Positions 1-11,401 of a stretch of 64,000 nucleotides of DNA are shown one piece after another. The notes beneath the pieces are model-generated. The model was not told where the DNA came from, searched no databases, and saw only the letters and a list, made by a program, of their open reading frames with translations. Source of the DNA: Sphaerolaimus hirsutus (Eukaryota > Nematoda > Chromadorea > Monhysterida > Sphaerolaimidae); NCBI GenBank assembly GCA_964036195.1, contig CAXIWS010000516.1, forward strand, positions 8,944 to 72,943, given 5' to 3'. A program made the translations under genes and the position numbers. How positions within the stretch are numbered: position 1 is the first letter of the stretch; the number at the start of each line of letters is the position of its first letter.

Positions 1-78
1 GAATACCCCCCCCTCGAATTATCCCCCCTCAAATTTTGCTGGCGAAATAACTTGGGGGTATTTCGAGGTAATACGGTA
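1..78. repeat. Right end of a TACCGTATT-family MITE
   Basis: Only the terminal part is in the window: CCCCTCGAATTA-type text, a TTTTGCTGGCGAAATAA block, then the inverted end TTTCGAGGTAATACGGTA. The same end occurs complete at 8485-9084, 47630-48076 and elsewhere. Confidence 0.75.
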
Positions 79-1156
79 TACGCAAAGGTACCAGTACGCT
101 TATGTTCCCCCTAAAAGTACATTTTTGATATGTATATTTTTTGAAAGAATAAAATGTTGTACCGCTAGTATTTTTGGTATTTATATTTAGTGGATGTATT
201 AATTAGTGTTCCATGAAAAAGTGTTGTAAACATTCCTGCTATATTTTGTTGCATAATCATAACTAAATATTCATGACAAGAAAAATAAACAACTCTGCTT
301 TGTTGTTGTGCTTATACCTTATTACTTTTTCAACCATTTAACTATTTATACACTCATTTTGAGCTATTTTTCATTCTGCTTGAGTGATTACACTACATTT
401 TGCGTTCAGAGCCATGTAAAACTTAGGTATGTATTGAACCCCGCAAACATGCCAATCCTCAAACAAAAGTTTTCAGATTTTTATCACAGCTTAACATACT
501 TTTTGCGATGTTCTATTTATGTAATGAGACATTCCATTTAGCTTCTCATGACATCGTGAACGCGTACCTTCTTTCAGACTATGAAGCGTTGGCACTGAGC
601 CAAAAACGTAAATACGTGGGTACTTACGTAAATGGGTATGGGCTCAGCCCCCTGTAACAGTATTTTGCCATTTTTTAACTTTTTAAAATTTCCTCGGAAG
701 GGTCAAGCTATTACGCATGTAAACCCATTATGCATGTAGACCCATTATAGACACATTATATTTACCTGCAGAGGTAAGAAAGGGGGCGGGTAACGCCACC
801 CCAAACCGCTCAGGTATCTATCTACCTATCCCTGAGGCAAATTGTTTTGGCACTTTCCCCTGAACAGCCCCCACCCCCTGAAAATACCCTAGCTATCTAC
901 CTATCTGGAGCAATTTTACCCTAATTTTCATCCAAAGTCAGGAATTTTCATACTTTTCATAGATTTTCACCTTAAAAATCACTAGTTCATGTGTTTTATT
1001 GCATAATTTCAGCATGCTGGCTGGGTACAGTTAAATGCATGCCAGGTCTACATGCGTAATGGCACAGGGCCCCTCGAAATACCCCCACGGTTTTTTAAGC
1101 GTGCAAGTGTAAAGGGCGTTTGATCGAGGCCGGGGGTATTTCAAGGGGGTGTGGGG
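79..1156. other. Non-coding AT-rich DNA with old repeat scraps
   Basis: No gene was recognised. About 784-1010 is a degraded copy of the family containing 'ctatctatcc' and 'ggggtaacccccc' text (intact copy at 40609-41127). About 1068-1150 has inverted CCCTCGAAATACCCCC-like ends of the TACCGTATT group. The short open frames here have no protein character. Confidence 0.5.
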
Positions 1157-1717
1157 TAACCATGGCAAAAAAAGATTCGATAATTCAAAAACGTTTTCGA
1201 ATTTTCGAATTTTTTTGGACTTTTCGAATTTTTGAACACGCGGTGAAAAAAATACATAAAAATCGATTTTTTTCAAAAAATTCGAAAAGACTTTTCAAAT
1301 TTTTTTCTAGTAATTCGAGGCATTGATATGATATTCTAAGTTCGACATTCTAAATCGATTGACAATTGACTTGCAGTGTGTCTGAGCTGTAATAAAGACG
1401 TAAAACGTTGAGTTCCAAGTTCAATTAAGTTTTGAATAAACTTTTTTTCAAAAAATTCGAAAACTATTAAAAAAAGGCTATTTACACAGGTCCCGGTCCC
1501 CGGCCGGGACCTGTGTAAATAGCCTTAAAAAAATTCGAAAACTACCCAAAAAAAAATTGAAAACTACCAAAAAATTCGAAAAATACCAAATAAATTCGAA
1601 AACTAAATTCGAAAATTTGAAAACTGTTTTGGGGAAAAATTCAAAAATTAGAAAAGTCATTTCAGAAAAAATACTTAAAAATTTAAATACTTTTTTCTGG
1701 AGGGTTTGCCATCGTTA
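1157..1717. mobile_element. hAT-like MITE, YAACGATGG family, TTCGAAAA-filled
   Basis: The left end TAACCATGGCAAAA and right end TTTTGCCATCGTTA type termini are flanked by an exact 8-bp duplication GTGTGGGG (1149-1156 and 1718-1725). The interior is dominated by reiterated AAATTCGAAAA in both orientations. A 49-bp fold-back element is nested at 1476-1524. Eight-bp duplications are the hallmark of the hAT superfamily; the assignment is inferred because no transposase is present. Confidence 0.85.
1476..1524. mobile_element. 49-bp minimal fold-back element (two fused termini)
   Basis: Two perfect 21-bp inverted arms beginning GGCTATTTACACAGG are separated by a 7-bp centre. An exact 9-bp duplication TTAAAAAAA flanks it at 1467-1475 and 1525-1533. 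Its arms match the outermost ends of the 12.4-kb fold-back element at 49514-61890. Its 9-bp duplication distinguishes it from the 8-bp host element it sits in. Confidence 0.88.
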
Positions 1718-2097
1718 GTGTGGGGGAATTATTTCGCCAAATTGTTTTTGCAATTGATCGAGATTGAATTTGTCAGTCCACCTTTTATTTGTCGTTATTG
1801 TCTAACTCCACCTTTATGAATATCCTTCAGTTTTAACATTTTTTGGGGGAAACTTGTACGTACAGTATTTAGTACTATTTACATAATCAGTTGTTTTTTG
1901 GTATGCGTTTTCTTTTAACTGAATGCGTCATTTTGATACTGAGCCTGTAATGCGAAATAAACACTGATTAATCCAATTGCTATCCCACAACGAATTCACA
2001 TGTTTTTATCGGAAACGTTAAAATAAAATTTAATCGTTTGTAACTTTTTATGATAAAAACCTACGCTCGCATTGTCTTTGTTTTTTTTCGTTTTTCA
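1718..2097. other. Unassigned AT-rich intergenic DNA
   Basis: It starts with the 8-bp target copy of the preceding MITE and a short 'gggaattatttcgcc' scrap of the TACCGTATT group. Nothing else was recognised. Confidence 0.5.
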
Positions 2098-2325
2098 TAT
2101 ACTCAGCGGACCGCAAGGTATGCGCCCAAAATTACTTATGTCTTAGTCGATAACGCGTGAGTAGGATATTTATGTACCTATTTATGCACTTTCACAACAA
2201 GGAAAAGGCAAGTGGCGAATGTTTTTCCCGGGGCAATTTTTTTGGAACAATCGTTCTTTTATAAATAATGACGTCATGATGTAGTGTTTCCTTGAAAATG
2301 CATAGCATGCGGTCCGTGGAGTATA
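2098..2325. mobile_element. TATACTC-GCGGAC family MITE
   Basis: Inverted ends TATACTCAGCGGACCGCA and TGCGGTCCGTGGAGTATA bound 228 bp without coding capacity. Copies with the same ends lie at 19807-20001, 26699-26877 and 39508-39702. TA at the outer edge suggests TA targeting, but the duplication cannot be separated from the inverted end. Confidence 0.75.
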
Positions 2326-3040
2326 TCTGTGTGCCAATTACCACTTGCAGATTGGCTTCATTTCATGAACTGCAGATCAAAAGTTATTGGAAACATCTAA
2401 ATGGCTTAAAACTGGTTGACCGGAACATGTAAATATTCACATGCAATATATATTTTATTTATTTTAATTTTAGAATACCCGTAAATGCACCTGATATGCT
2501 TTAAATGTGCTCAACATGGCAAATTCCACAGAAGTTACCATCGGTAAACTGAACCAAGGTGTGGTGAATTTGTGAAAATGGAAATAATGAAAAACTGGAT
2601 ACGATTGGAAACTGTAAATCTTGATACTGTAACTGTATTTGCAACTGTAACTGCAACTGTAAGTTTTTATTAATAGTAATGGTCAGAATTATACTGCGAC
2701 ACTGGCGCCTGGCGTTAGCGCCACAGCAAAAATCGCATTGGCGCCACTTTCCTTTGGTGCTATTGGCGATTCGCTGGCGCCATACTTATAAAGTCCTAGA
2801 CTTGGGTGGCGCCATGTTTTCCAAAGACGTCGGCGCCCTTTTCAATCTGGCGCCAACGTTTAGTGTACGGTAATAATAATGATTCTTGGCGCCATTTGAC
2901 GCTTCGATTGGCGACGCCAATTTCTCTAATGGCACTATAGACCGCGAGTTTGACGCCATTTTCCTAGCGATTTTTAACCACTAGCAGAAGCAGCCATAGC
3001 ATAAAAATACAGTTTCCAAAATTCTACAGTATTTGTAAAA
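2326..3040. repeat. Degenerate GGCGCC-box array in intergenic DNA
   Basis: About 2694-2960 repeats GGCGCC/TGGCGC boxes like the hAT-like elements at 28236-28481 and 60168-61115, but without their TAGTGATG ends, so it is an old or partial copy. The open frame through it is a repeat translation. The remaining sequence shows nothing recognisable. Confidence 0.6.
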
Positions 3041-3220
3041 TACCGTATTTGCTTGAATAGTTCCCCCTTGAATAATTCCCCCTCGAAAAATCCACCCCCT
3101 GTAAGTCGAGTGAGGAAATAATAATTCCCCCTCGAATAATTCCCCCTTGAATAGTTCCCCCCCTCAAAAAAGTCTGGCGAAATAATAATCCACCAGGGGA
3201 TTATTCAAGCAAATACGGTA
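3041..3220. mobile_element. TACCGTATTTGCTTGAATA-family MITE (180 bp)
   Basis: Inverted ends TACCGTATTTGCTTGAATA and TATTCAAGCAAATACGGTA match copies at 11840-12106, 19306-19642 and 25045-25339. The interior is CCCCCTTGAATAATT-type repeats. It ends 33 bp before the acceptor of the exon at 3254. Confidence 0.85.
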
Positions 3221-3253
3221 GATCTCACAAATCTGCCAAAAATCAATTCACAG

Positions 3254-4540
3254 ACAGTGCACCGCCACCAAAAAAAACGTTTAGTATCAGGGATTTTATT
3301 CTGTTGTTGGCTTTGTGTCTGGGAGTTTTGATTGTGGCGGAAATAATGTACACTGATGGAAGGCAAAATGTCATGTTGGCAATGATGACAAGTGGACAAG
3401 TAAAACTGCTTGGAAATGAGGTGAGTGCTGAAGTTTTACTTGTAGGGTGTCTTAGAGAGACTACCGTATTGCCGCTAGTGTAGTTTCATACCCTTGGGTA
3501 GTTTTTTTATCATCATAGATTACACCATCGAAAATTCACTGCCGCTTTTTCTTGATACCTAATTGCGTTCTATTTATCAAACCTGACGCGGTTGAACGGC
3601 AGCTGACCGTTACGTTGGAAAAAGGCGTTTAAATTTTACGTTTTTAATGAGTTTTAGAATTTTTGTAGTCTTTTAATATATTTTTTTCAGAAAACTTAAT
3701 CTAGTTCTTTCTCATCTTTATCAAACAGATTTTTTGAAATTTGAATTTCTCCGGAACAAATACCAGTGTTTTTATTCATGGTGAAATAAAAATTGAAATA
3801 AAAATAAGAATGAATTTTCTATTTTTGTTTTCCATCGTTACCTACCGGAATGCGTGCATTCTTTCCCACATCGCTGTTATTTTTTTATCCCTTTTTGTAA
3901 ACATTAAACGCTGTGGCTCATTCTTGCTACTAAAAAAGAAACCAGTCTGAAAAATATACAGCAGTTGGATGTTCATTTGGAGTGCATGTGAATACCGTAT
4001 TTCCTCGAATTACCCCCCGGGGGGTTTATTTTTTCAGAGTGAAAATTTTGAGAGAAAAACGTGAAAAATGCACCATTTATAAGTTTTACAGCCTTATATA
4101 AATATGTAGATGGTATTAACGATGTTCTAACGTAATACAGTAAGTGTTTTGAACGTCTGTTGTGCATTTCCAGGACCACGAATTCATAGTGCCGATTTTG
4201 AGGGGGGTATTTCGAAGGGGGTAGGTATATATTTTTAGGTTTGTGTTTTTCTCGATATTTTGGTAATGTTGCATTTGGCAGCTTATTTCTGTGCTCCAAA
4301 AAATGATTAAAAACCATATCTGCCGAGAGCCAAAAATTAAAATCTTAAAATTTCAGCATAATATGTCAATTGAGCCAATCACCAATGACACTGACAAATT
4401 GGAATTCCACAAAATGCCAGTGAACTCGACGGATATCACATTCACAATGGCATCTGTGCCAGAAAAAAGAGTCAACCACTCGCATCCATTCCAAAACAGT
4501 TGCAAATATCCACTGCTGCAGCCGAATGACCCAATGATAG
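3254..4540 (+). CDS. Partial gene: two exons (3254-3420, 4357-4540) of a putative type II membrane glycoprotein
   Basis: Exon A follows an acceptor ending TTCACAG and ends at a GTGAGT donor (3421). It encodes a basic PPPKKTFS stretch, then a hydrophobic segment (FILLLALCLGVLIVA) that reads as a signal anchor. Exon B follows an AAATTTCAG acceptor and ends at a GTAAGT donor (4541). It encodes a Ser/Thr/Asn-rich segment with several N-x-S/T sites and the motif CKYPLLQPNDPMI. The A-B junction keeps phase 0; exon B ends in phase 1. The Cys-Pro-Asp motif faintly recalls DUF229-type membrane proteins, but this is a weak resemblance. No start codon or later exon is certain. Exon B could join the 18.9-25.6 kb exons: the TATATTGTG acceptor near 18942 and the GGGAATGG acceptor near 20022 both fit phase 1. 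The intron holds a TACCGTATT-type repeat. Confidence 0.45.
3993..4226. repeat. TACCGTATT-family MITE copy in the intron
   Basis: The left end TACCGTATTTCCTCGAATTA is clear. The right side has GAGGGGGGTATTTCGAAGG but lacks the final ATACGGTA. A closely similar interior is at 61987-62228. Confidence 0.7.
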
Positions 4541-5480
4541 GTAAGTCTAGCTTTTTAGTTGATAAAACATTGGCACCAGGGGCCAGATTTAATTCCTTGC
4601 AGATTTGTAGGGTAGGGTGTACGCCAAATGGATTTTTTAAAGTTCAGCTACATCGACGCACGTGCACTGAGAGCCCGACATGTGAAATGCACGAAAGTAT
4701 TCCTTATGGTGCGATTACAGCTAATTTTACGCCGCGTAAAATGCTGGCGTAAAAGTCCAGCGTAAAATACGCTGGCGTAAAATGTTTCTCTTGCCCCAGC
4801 TGTCCGGCGTAAAAACAGCGGCGACATCTTGGCGTAAAATGTTGCGGCGACATCCCGGCGTAAAATGTAAGTCATTGATGTATGACTGACCGTATTTGTA
4901 AAGGTGATTGTAAGCGATGTAAAAGCTTTGTCACCCAAACATAGCGCCGTTGGACCATAGCCAAACTTTAAAATGCAATTTTGATCAATTGAAAATTGAA
5001 AAATTGAAAAACAAGCTTTTCCGCCATTTGAGCCCTACAATATATAAAAGTTATGATTAAAATCATAATTATATACTTATTATTTATTAAAAAATCTAAT
5101 TTTACGCTCACATTTTACGCTCGCAAATTGTCTGGCCCAGCTTCCGGCGTAAAATGTGAATGTAAAATAGTCTAATTTACGCGGCGTAAAATGGAATTTC
5201 ACGCTACAATTTTACGTCAAGGTGATTGCATGCAATCACAAAATGTTGTGATTAAATGTCAAAATAAGTTTTTTTAACTTGTTAAAGTGTAGGTGTATTT
5301 TTAACAGCAAAACACATTAAAAATAAAATGAATATAGACAAAGTAAGTGTCACAATTTTTTTTTTAATTTTTTCACATGTAATCATAAATGCCTGCATAA
5401 TCATAAAATAGATTTACACATGAGGAAAAATACAACTTGGTTTTAAATAGGTGACAATCAAATAGCATATTGAAAAATTT

Positions 5481-6391
5481 ATGCTGGGTTGCATTTTAAG
5501 CCGGGAAGCATATTATGCTGGGTTGCATTTTACGCTGGGAAGCATTTTATGCTGGGTTGCATTACGCCGGGAAGTATTTTACGCCGGGAAGCATTTTACG
5601 CTGGGAAGCATTTTATGCCGGGAAGCATTTTACGCCGGGAAGCATTTTACGCTGGGTTGCATTATGCCGGGAAGTATTTTACGCCAGGAAACATTTTATG
5701 CTGGGATACATTTTACGCCGGGAAGCATTTTAAGCTGGGTTGCATTACGCCGGGAAGTATTTTATGACAGGGAAGCATTTTATGCTGGGAAGCATTTTAC
5801 GCTGGGAAGCATTTTACGCTGGGAAGCATTTTACGCTGGGAAGCATTTTACGCCGGGAAGCATTTTACGCTGGGTTGCATTATGCCGGGAAGCATTTTAC
5901 GCCGGGAAGCATTTTACACTGGGACGGATTTTACGCCAGGAAGCATATTACGCTGTGAAGTATTTTACACTGGGAAGCATTTTACGCCAGGAAGCATTTT
6001 ACGCAGGGAAGCATTTTATGCTGGGACGGATTTTACGCCAGGAAGCATATTACGCCGTGAAGTATTTTACACCAGGAAGCATTTTACGCTGGGTTGCATT
6101 ATGCCGGGAAGCATTTTACACTGGGAAGAATTTTATGCTGGGAAGCATTTTACGCCGGGACACATTTTACGCTGGGAAGCATTTTACGCCAGAAAGGATT
6201 TTGCGCCAGGAAGCATATTACGCTGTGAAGTATTTTACGCTGGGAAGCATTTTATGCCAGGAAGCATTTTATGCTGGGTTGCATTACGCCGGGAAGCATT
6301 TTACGCCGGGAAGTATTTTATGCTGGGAAGCATTTTACACCAGGAAGCATTTCAGGCCGGGAAGCATTTCACGCTATGGGTAGGAAATTGA
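5481..6391 (+). repeat. Tandem array, 17-bp unit GGGAAGCATTTTACGCT, about 50 copies
   Basis: The unit GGGAAGCATTTTACGCY is repeated with point variants; a 15-bp variant GGGTTGCATTACGCC is interspersed. Because 17 is not a multiple of three, all three frames are open for long stretches. That explains overlapping frames translating to GSILRREAFYAGKHF-like text. Confidence 0.95.
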
Positions 6392-6917
6392 CGCTGGGAG
6401 TAAAATTACCAGCACCTGTACTTTACACATACACCACAAGAACTAACAGTTTTCTTGTCAGTGTCCATCATTTCAATTGCGTTCAGGCTGAGAGCAGTCT
6501 GGAAGAAAGTTTAAATATACATTTTCATGTAGAATATATTCATTTTAAGATGCTAGATCACATTGAATGTAATCTGTAAAATGAATGTAACATTCATATA
6601 TGTTCTAAATTAACACAATCAATCATTTAAATAATTTTATATAACAGATTTTATACAACAGAGTTTAAATTGTAGTTTATGTAACATTTAATAAATACAT
6701 AACACATTTATCTAATGCAGTATACTCTCAATATAACCTGAAAATTTTCCATCAACTGTTCCATGGTTGGTACATAAGCTGATTTATGCAAACGGCAGTA
6801 TGCACTTAACAATACCTCAGTTGGAGTTGAAACAAGCAGTGTACACCTGTGATTTTTGTTTGAAGCAATTTAACAGTACTAATTAGTTCTTGTGGTGTAT
6901 GTGTAAATTACAGGTGC

Positions 6918-7410
6918 TGGTAATTTTACTCCCGGCGTAATGCAACCCAGCGTAAAATGCTTCCCGGCGTAAAATGCTTCCTAGCGTAAAATGCTTCCCG
7001 GCATAAAATGCTTCCCGGCGTAAAATACTTCCCGGCGTAATGCAACCCAGCGTAAAATGCTTCCCGGCGTAAAATGCTTCCCAGCATAAAATGCTTCCCG
7101 GCGTAAAATGCTTCCCGGCGTAATGTAACCCAGCGTAAAATGCTTCCCGGCGTAAAATACTTCCTGGCGTAATGCAACCCAGCGTAAAATGCTTCCAGGC
7201 GTAAAATGCTTCCAGGCGTAAAATGCTTCCCGCGTAAAATACTTCCCGGCGTAATGCAACCCAGCGTAATATGCTTCCTGGCATAAAACCCTTCCTGGCG
7301 TAAAATGCTTCCCGGCGTAAAATGCTTCCCGGGTTAATGCAACCCAGCGTAAAATGCTTCCCGGCATAAAATACTTCCCGGAGTAATGCAACCCAGCGTG
7401 AAATGTAATT
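6918..7410 (-). repeat. Inverted counterpart of the 17-bp tandem array, about 28 copies
   Basis: Reverse complement of the 5481-6391 unit (AGCGTAAAATGCTTCCC), with the same 15-bp variant. The two arrays face each other across about 520 bp of AT-rich unique sequence and could form a very large hairpin. Confidence 0.93.
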
Positions 7411-7836
7411 CCAACGTAATTCTTCGAGTAACACCATTTTACGTCGGTAAAAACGTGGCCCCAGCTTGGGCGTAAAACTCGGTCAGCGTAAAACTCGTTC
7501 CATATACAGTATTTTACGCCAGCGCGTGGCGCGGCGTCTTACTTGGCGTAAAACTCCAACTGAAAATACAAATTTCACCGACGTAAAATACACACCAGCG
7601 TAAAATTCGAGCGCAAAATTCCGGCACATAATGGGAAAAATTTGTGCGAAAATTCATAACTCCCAGTACAATTCAAATAAACTGATGAGCTTTGGGCACA
7701 AGAAACGTCTGCATCTAACCTATCTTTGACTGAAATTACAATGTCGTATCTTTATCCATTCATCTGTAAATCAATTTTACACCCAAAAATCAATTTTACG
7801 CCTGGTCTATTTTACGCCCGAGCTGTAATTGCCACA

Positions 7837-8484
7837 TTATGGGAAATTTATGCGCTTCTCGACTTTTAGAAATTGGTGCCCATAGTGGACTTATCACATT
7901 TCTTGCGTTTTTTCCCATAAAAAAATGATGCGCAGGATGGACTTGTCGACTTTTAGCCCAAAACTAAGTGGACTTGTCGACTTCTTGCCCAATTTTTTTG
8001 CATTTTTCCCCAAAAATGTCGAATTTGGCACTATGCCATATGGGCATGTGAGGTCAAAAAATTTATGGAAAATGATGAAAAATGTGCGGAAGTAGCCCCA
8101 GATGACGTTTTCGGGCCTAACTCGAAATTTTCATATTTGGACTTGTCGACTTTTAGAATTGGACGCCTCAATTTCAATCTGCCGTTCAATTGGAGCTACC
8201 GTTAAATCGGCGGCTGTCGTTCTATTGTTTTCGTGAGCGCAAAAACGTGCCAAAACTTGCCGTTCTATGGAGGCGCCATTCTATTGGAGGTATGCCGTTA
8301 TATTAGAAGAAATACGTATTTACACGCCGTTTTATGTAGAAACACTAGACACTGGTGCACCGGTACTGTAGGATTGTAAACGAGCAGGCCCACTTCCAAT
8401 GGTCGCCTCTGTTTGCTCTGCAATCCTTAATTTTTGCAAAAAAAGACACAGTCTCCAATCAACCTCTGTTCCCGCCAACTAGCC
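7837..8484. repeat. GGACTTGTCGACTTTTAG repeats and a CCGTTCTATTGGAGG element fragment
   Basis: About 7857-8160 contains several spaced copies of GTGGACTTGTCGACTT. About 8165-8320 has CCGTTCTATT-GGAGG text ending in TTAGAAGAAATACG, the right end of the family seen complete at 48770-49169. No gene was recognised. Confidence 0.55.
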
Positions 8485-9084
8485 TACCGTATTACCTCGA
8501 ATTATCCCCCCCCCCCTTGAATTAACCCCCCCCCCCTCGAAATACCCCCCCGTGACGTTAGGGAAGGGTTTTTGTGTATATATCACAGCGAAACACAGCT
8601 CTCCGACAACTAGCTGCCAACTCGCTTGCCAAATGTCAAAAATGTGGCCAACTCGCTGACAACTGGAGTGCAGCTTACTGACAACTCGCTGACATTTTAC
8701 TCGGTGCATGCATTAACTGGCTGACAACTCGCTGCCAAAAACACATTTTTAAAACCCATGCCAACTCGCTGCCAAATGCTGACAACTACCTACCAACTCG
8801 CTGCCAAATGCTGACAACTCGCTGCCAAGCGTAAACAGAGCATCGTCAGCTTGTTGGGAGCGAGTTGTCGGAGAGCTGTGTATACAGTAATATATGCCTA
8901 TAAACACATATAAATCTATGTGATCGTTCGATTTTTCTACGTCTGCGTATGGGGAATTTCAGAAAATTTCTGGCGAAATAATAGACCCCCCCCCCTCGAA
9001 TAACCCTCCCCTCGAATTATCCCCCCCTCAAATTTTGCTGGCGAAATAATAAACCCCCTGGGGGTATTTCGAGGTAATACGGTA
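8485..9084. mobile_element. TACCGTATT-family MITE, complete 600-bp copy
   Basis: The inverted ends TACCGTATTACCTCGAA and TTCGAGGTAATACGGTA bound C-run text at both sides and a shared core (TGACGTTAGGGAAGGGTTT, CTACGTCTG) that recurs at 20448-22095 and 22885-23311. Every copy begins and ends with TA, consistent with TA target duplication (Tc1/mariner-like, inferred). A second inverted-repeat element is nested at 8593-8881. Confidence 0.85.
8593..8881. repeat. Nested inverted-repeat element filled with CAACTCGCTG
   Basis: 18-bp inverted ends ACACAGCTCTCCGACAAC and GTTGTCGGAGAGCTGTGT enclose repeated GCTGACAACTCGCTGCCAA text. It is absent from the same core position in sister copies of the host MITE. 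No clean target duplication was found. Confidence 0.65.
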
Positions 9085-9277
9085 TGTTTAAAAAAAAACT
9101 TTTAAATAGACTGCGTTCGGATCAAGTTCGGCAGTCACTTTTCGAACTGACTACTGACACTCGAACTGACTGCAGTGATGACATTTGGGTGGGGGGGGGG
9201 GTGTAGCCGAAATGTGGGCCGTGTGTGCCATACACAAACGCGGGGCTACGGCAACCCGCCGAAATGTGGGTCGCCGT

Positions 9278-9583
9278 TAGCATTGAAAAAAATCGTCAAT
9301 TTTCAGAAAATATAATCAAATATAATCTCGGAAAATCTGTCAAGAAAAAAATATAATTTAATCTCTCTCAAACAACCTCGAAAAAATATAAGTAAATATA
9401 AATATCAGAATTTGAGAGATTTTCTGATATTTTTAAAAATCTCAGAAAATCTCTCAAAAAGAAAATATAATTAAATCTCTCTAGAAAATCGTGAGAAAAA
9501 TATAAATCTCAGAAAATCATATATTTTTTGAGATTTTCTGAGATTTTAAAAATATAAATATCCCAGAGATTTTTTCAATGCTA
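9278..9583. mobile_element. hAT-like MITE, TAGCATTGAAAAA family
   Basis: Inverted ends TAGCATTGAAAAAAAT and ATTTTTTCAATGCTA are flanked by an exact 8-bp duplication GTCGCCGT (9270-9277, 9584-9591). The interior repeats AATCTCAGAAAATATAA in both orientations. The region before it (9085-9277) is unassigned, with a G-run near 9190. Confidence 0.88.
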
Positions 9584-9734
9584 GTCGCCGTATATGCGGA
9601 CAATTTTTTAGCGGTATTCACTGTCGTCACAAGTCCGGTTCACAGTAATTCTTCACCATTGCGGGTGCCGTCCGTAACTCTTGATACAATGGACAGGTTG
9701 AAACTGAAATTTGGGGGATATACCGTATTTCGTC

Positions 9735-9992
9735 TAATGTGCCTACAGCTACACACACTAGTTTTCACAGTGACTTCGTGTGAAAACTGAAATTTTTTCA
9801 AATGCAAATTAACGAACACGGTTGGACGATTTAATCTAATTTAAATTTGTCATTAAATCAATGAAAGTTAGAATTTGAAAATTTTCAAACTAAAACATAT
9901 ATAGCATACAAAAAGAGTAGGCTAGATGTCGCCATTTGGCCATTTCAGTTTTCACATCGGTCACGGTGAAAACTAGTGTGTGTAGGGCCAAT
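9735..9992. mobile_element. ACACACACTAGTTTTCAC-family MITE
   Basis: Inverted ends (CTACACACACTAGTTTTCAC, and GTGAAAACTAGTGTGTGTAG) enclose AT-rich DNA without coding capacity. Close relatives are at 36003-36253, inside a PGK intron, and 45205-45389. Confidence 0.75.
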
Positions 9993-10174
9993 AGAACGGC
10001 ACCTCCAATAGAACGGCACCTCCAATAGAACGGCAGGTTTTGTCACGTTTTTGCGCTCACGAAAACAATAGAACCTCGAATAGGACGGCACGTAGAAATT
10101 ACATTAGATGAGTGCCAAGACACAAAAGATAAAAAAATTGATGGTGAGAACATCCACATCATTCAAGTAGATAT

Positions 10175-10790
10175 CAGAGTTGTTAAAATACTGGTATTTT
10201 TGGAAAGCGTAAGCGTAAGCGTAAATACACTTTCCAAATTTTGAGTATGGATACTGTAAGCGTAAGGTATTTTTAAAATACCTAGGAAAGCGTAAAAAAA
10301 AAGCGTAAGCGTAAAAATTTTTTGAGAGAGCGCTCTTGCTATTGAGCATCGGAAAATACCCTTGTGTTCACATCTAGATCAATGCATCACAGATTCTGTT
10401 CATTTTTGTATAGTGAATACTTTCACAATCACGCTCTCAGTGACATTTTTCCCACTTGGTAGTCTGCTCTTTGATGAAGATGGCAATTTATGGACAGCGA
10501 CACTCAATTCCTCTAGTGCCGCTATTTTCAGTGTTTTACTGCACACTAGCGGTCATTTTTTTGTGTTACACGTTGTCGTTCATTTTCGTTTTTGTAGTTT
10601 TACACTTTTTCAAAAGCGTTAAACTGGACCATGTGAAAAGTTTTTTTACGCTTTTGGTATCCGGGTAAATTGGCTGGGAAAGCGTAATAAAGCGTACGGG
10701 TATTTTATGAAAGCGTAAGCGTAAGCGTAAGTATAAATACCCATTTACCCGGGTATTTCGGGTAAGCGTAAATACGCTTTCGCAACTCTG
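10175..10790. mobile_element. hAT-like MITE, CAGAGTTG family, AAGCGTAAGCGTAA-filled
   Basis: The ends CAGAGTTGTTAAAATA and CGCAACTCTG are flanked by an exact 8-bp duplication GTAGATAT (10167-10174, 10791-10798). Both subterminal regions are reiterated AAGCGTAAGCGTAAATAC. A degraded copy without that array is at 34282-34579. Confidence 0.9.
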
Positions 10791-10977
10791 GTAGATATTA
10801 CCTAAATCTCAAATTGATGCTCTGATGTTTAAATACCTATTTCTCAAGTTTCATTCAATAATAAGACTGTTGGAATGAAAAATGTGTGTAAAAATTGAGG
10901 CAAAAATGAAACAACAGCCTCCAATCGAATGGCATGTAAAAAGTTGACGAAAAAAGTAGAACGGCACTCTTCTATTA

Positions 10978-11401
10978 GCTGCAATTATAGCTCGGGTGTA
11001 AAATTGACCGGGCATAAAATTAATTACAGATGAATGGATAAAGATACAACATTGTTATTTCAGTCAAAGAAAGCTTAGATGCGGACGTTACTTGTGTCCA
11101 AAGCTCATGAGTTTATTTGAATCGTACTGGGAGTTATGAATTTTAGCACAATTGTTCCAATTATGCACTGTAACTGGTGTAAAATTACGGCATAAAATTA
11201 AAAAGATTTGCACCAAAATTCATAACTTCTAGTACAATTAAAATAAACTGATGAGCTTTGGACACAAGCAACATCTGCATCTGCGATTTCTTTGACTGAA
11301 ATTACAACGCCATATCTTTATCCATTCACCTGTAATTAATTTTACCCTCAAAAATCAATTTTACGCCCAGTCAATTTTACGCCCGAGCTGTAATCGCAGC
11401 A
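10978..11401. mobile_element. Harbinger-like MITE, complete 424-bp copy
   Basis: The ends GCTGCAATTATAGCTC and GAGCTGTAATCGCAGC sit between TTA trinucleotides (10975-10977, 11402-11404). GGCGTAAAATTGA text follows each end. It interrupts the CTTCTATTAGAAGAAAT terminus of another MITE. Confidence 0.8.

Larger units (their letters stand above)
4707..7836. mobile_element. 3.1-kb Harbinger-like element with inverted 17-bp tandem arrays
   Basis: The ends are GGTGCGATTACAGCT and AGCTGTAATTGCCAC, flanked by TTA (4704-4706, 7837-7839). Compact relatives are at 10978-11401 and 17927-18713. TAA/TTA targets are typical of PIF/Harbinger elements; the assignment is inferred. The interior is repeated GGCGTAAAAT text expanded into two large arrays in opposite orientation (5481-6391 and about 6918-7410). 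The very long open frames here are array translations, not genes. Confidence 0.7.

Noticed and set aside
5481-6391. 300-codon open frame with GSILRREAFYAGKHF repeats
   Set aside because: It is a translation of a 17-bp DNA tandem array; all three frames are open and the mirrored array gives similar frames on the other strand. It is not a protein-coding gene.
5481-7410. CRISPR array
   Set aside because: Units are contiguous 17-bp repeats without unique spacers, in a eukaryotic genome with introns, and no cas genes.
10104-10668. Membrane-protein-like frames around 10.1-10.7 kb
   Set aside because: They lie wholly or largely in an AAGCGTAAGCGTAA-filled hAT-like MITE with exact target duplication.
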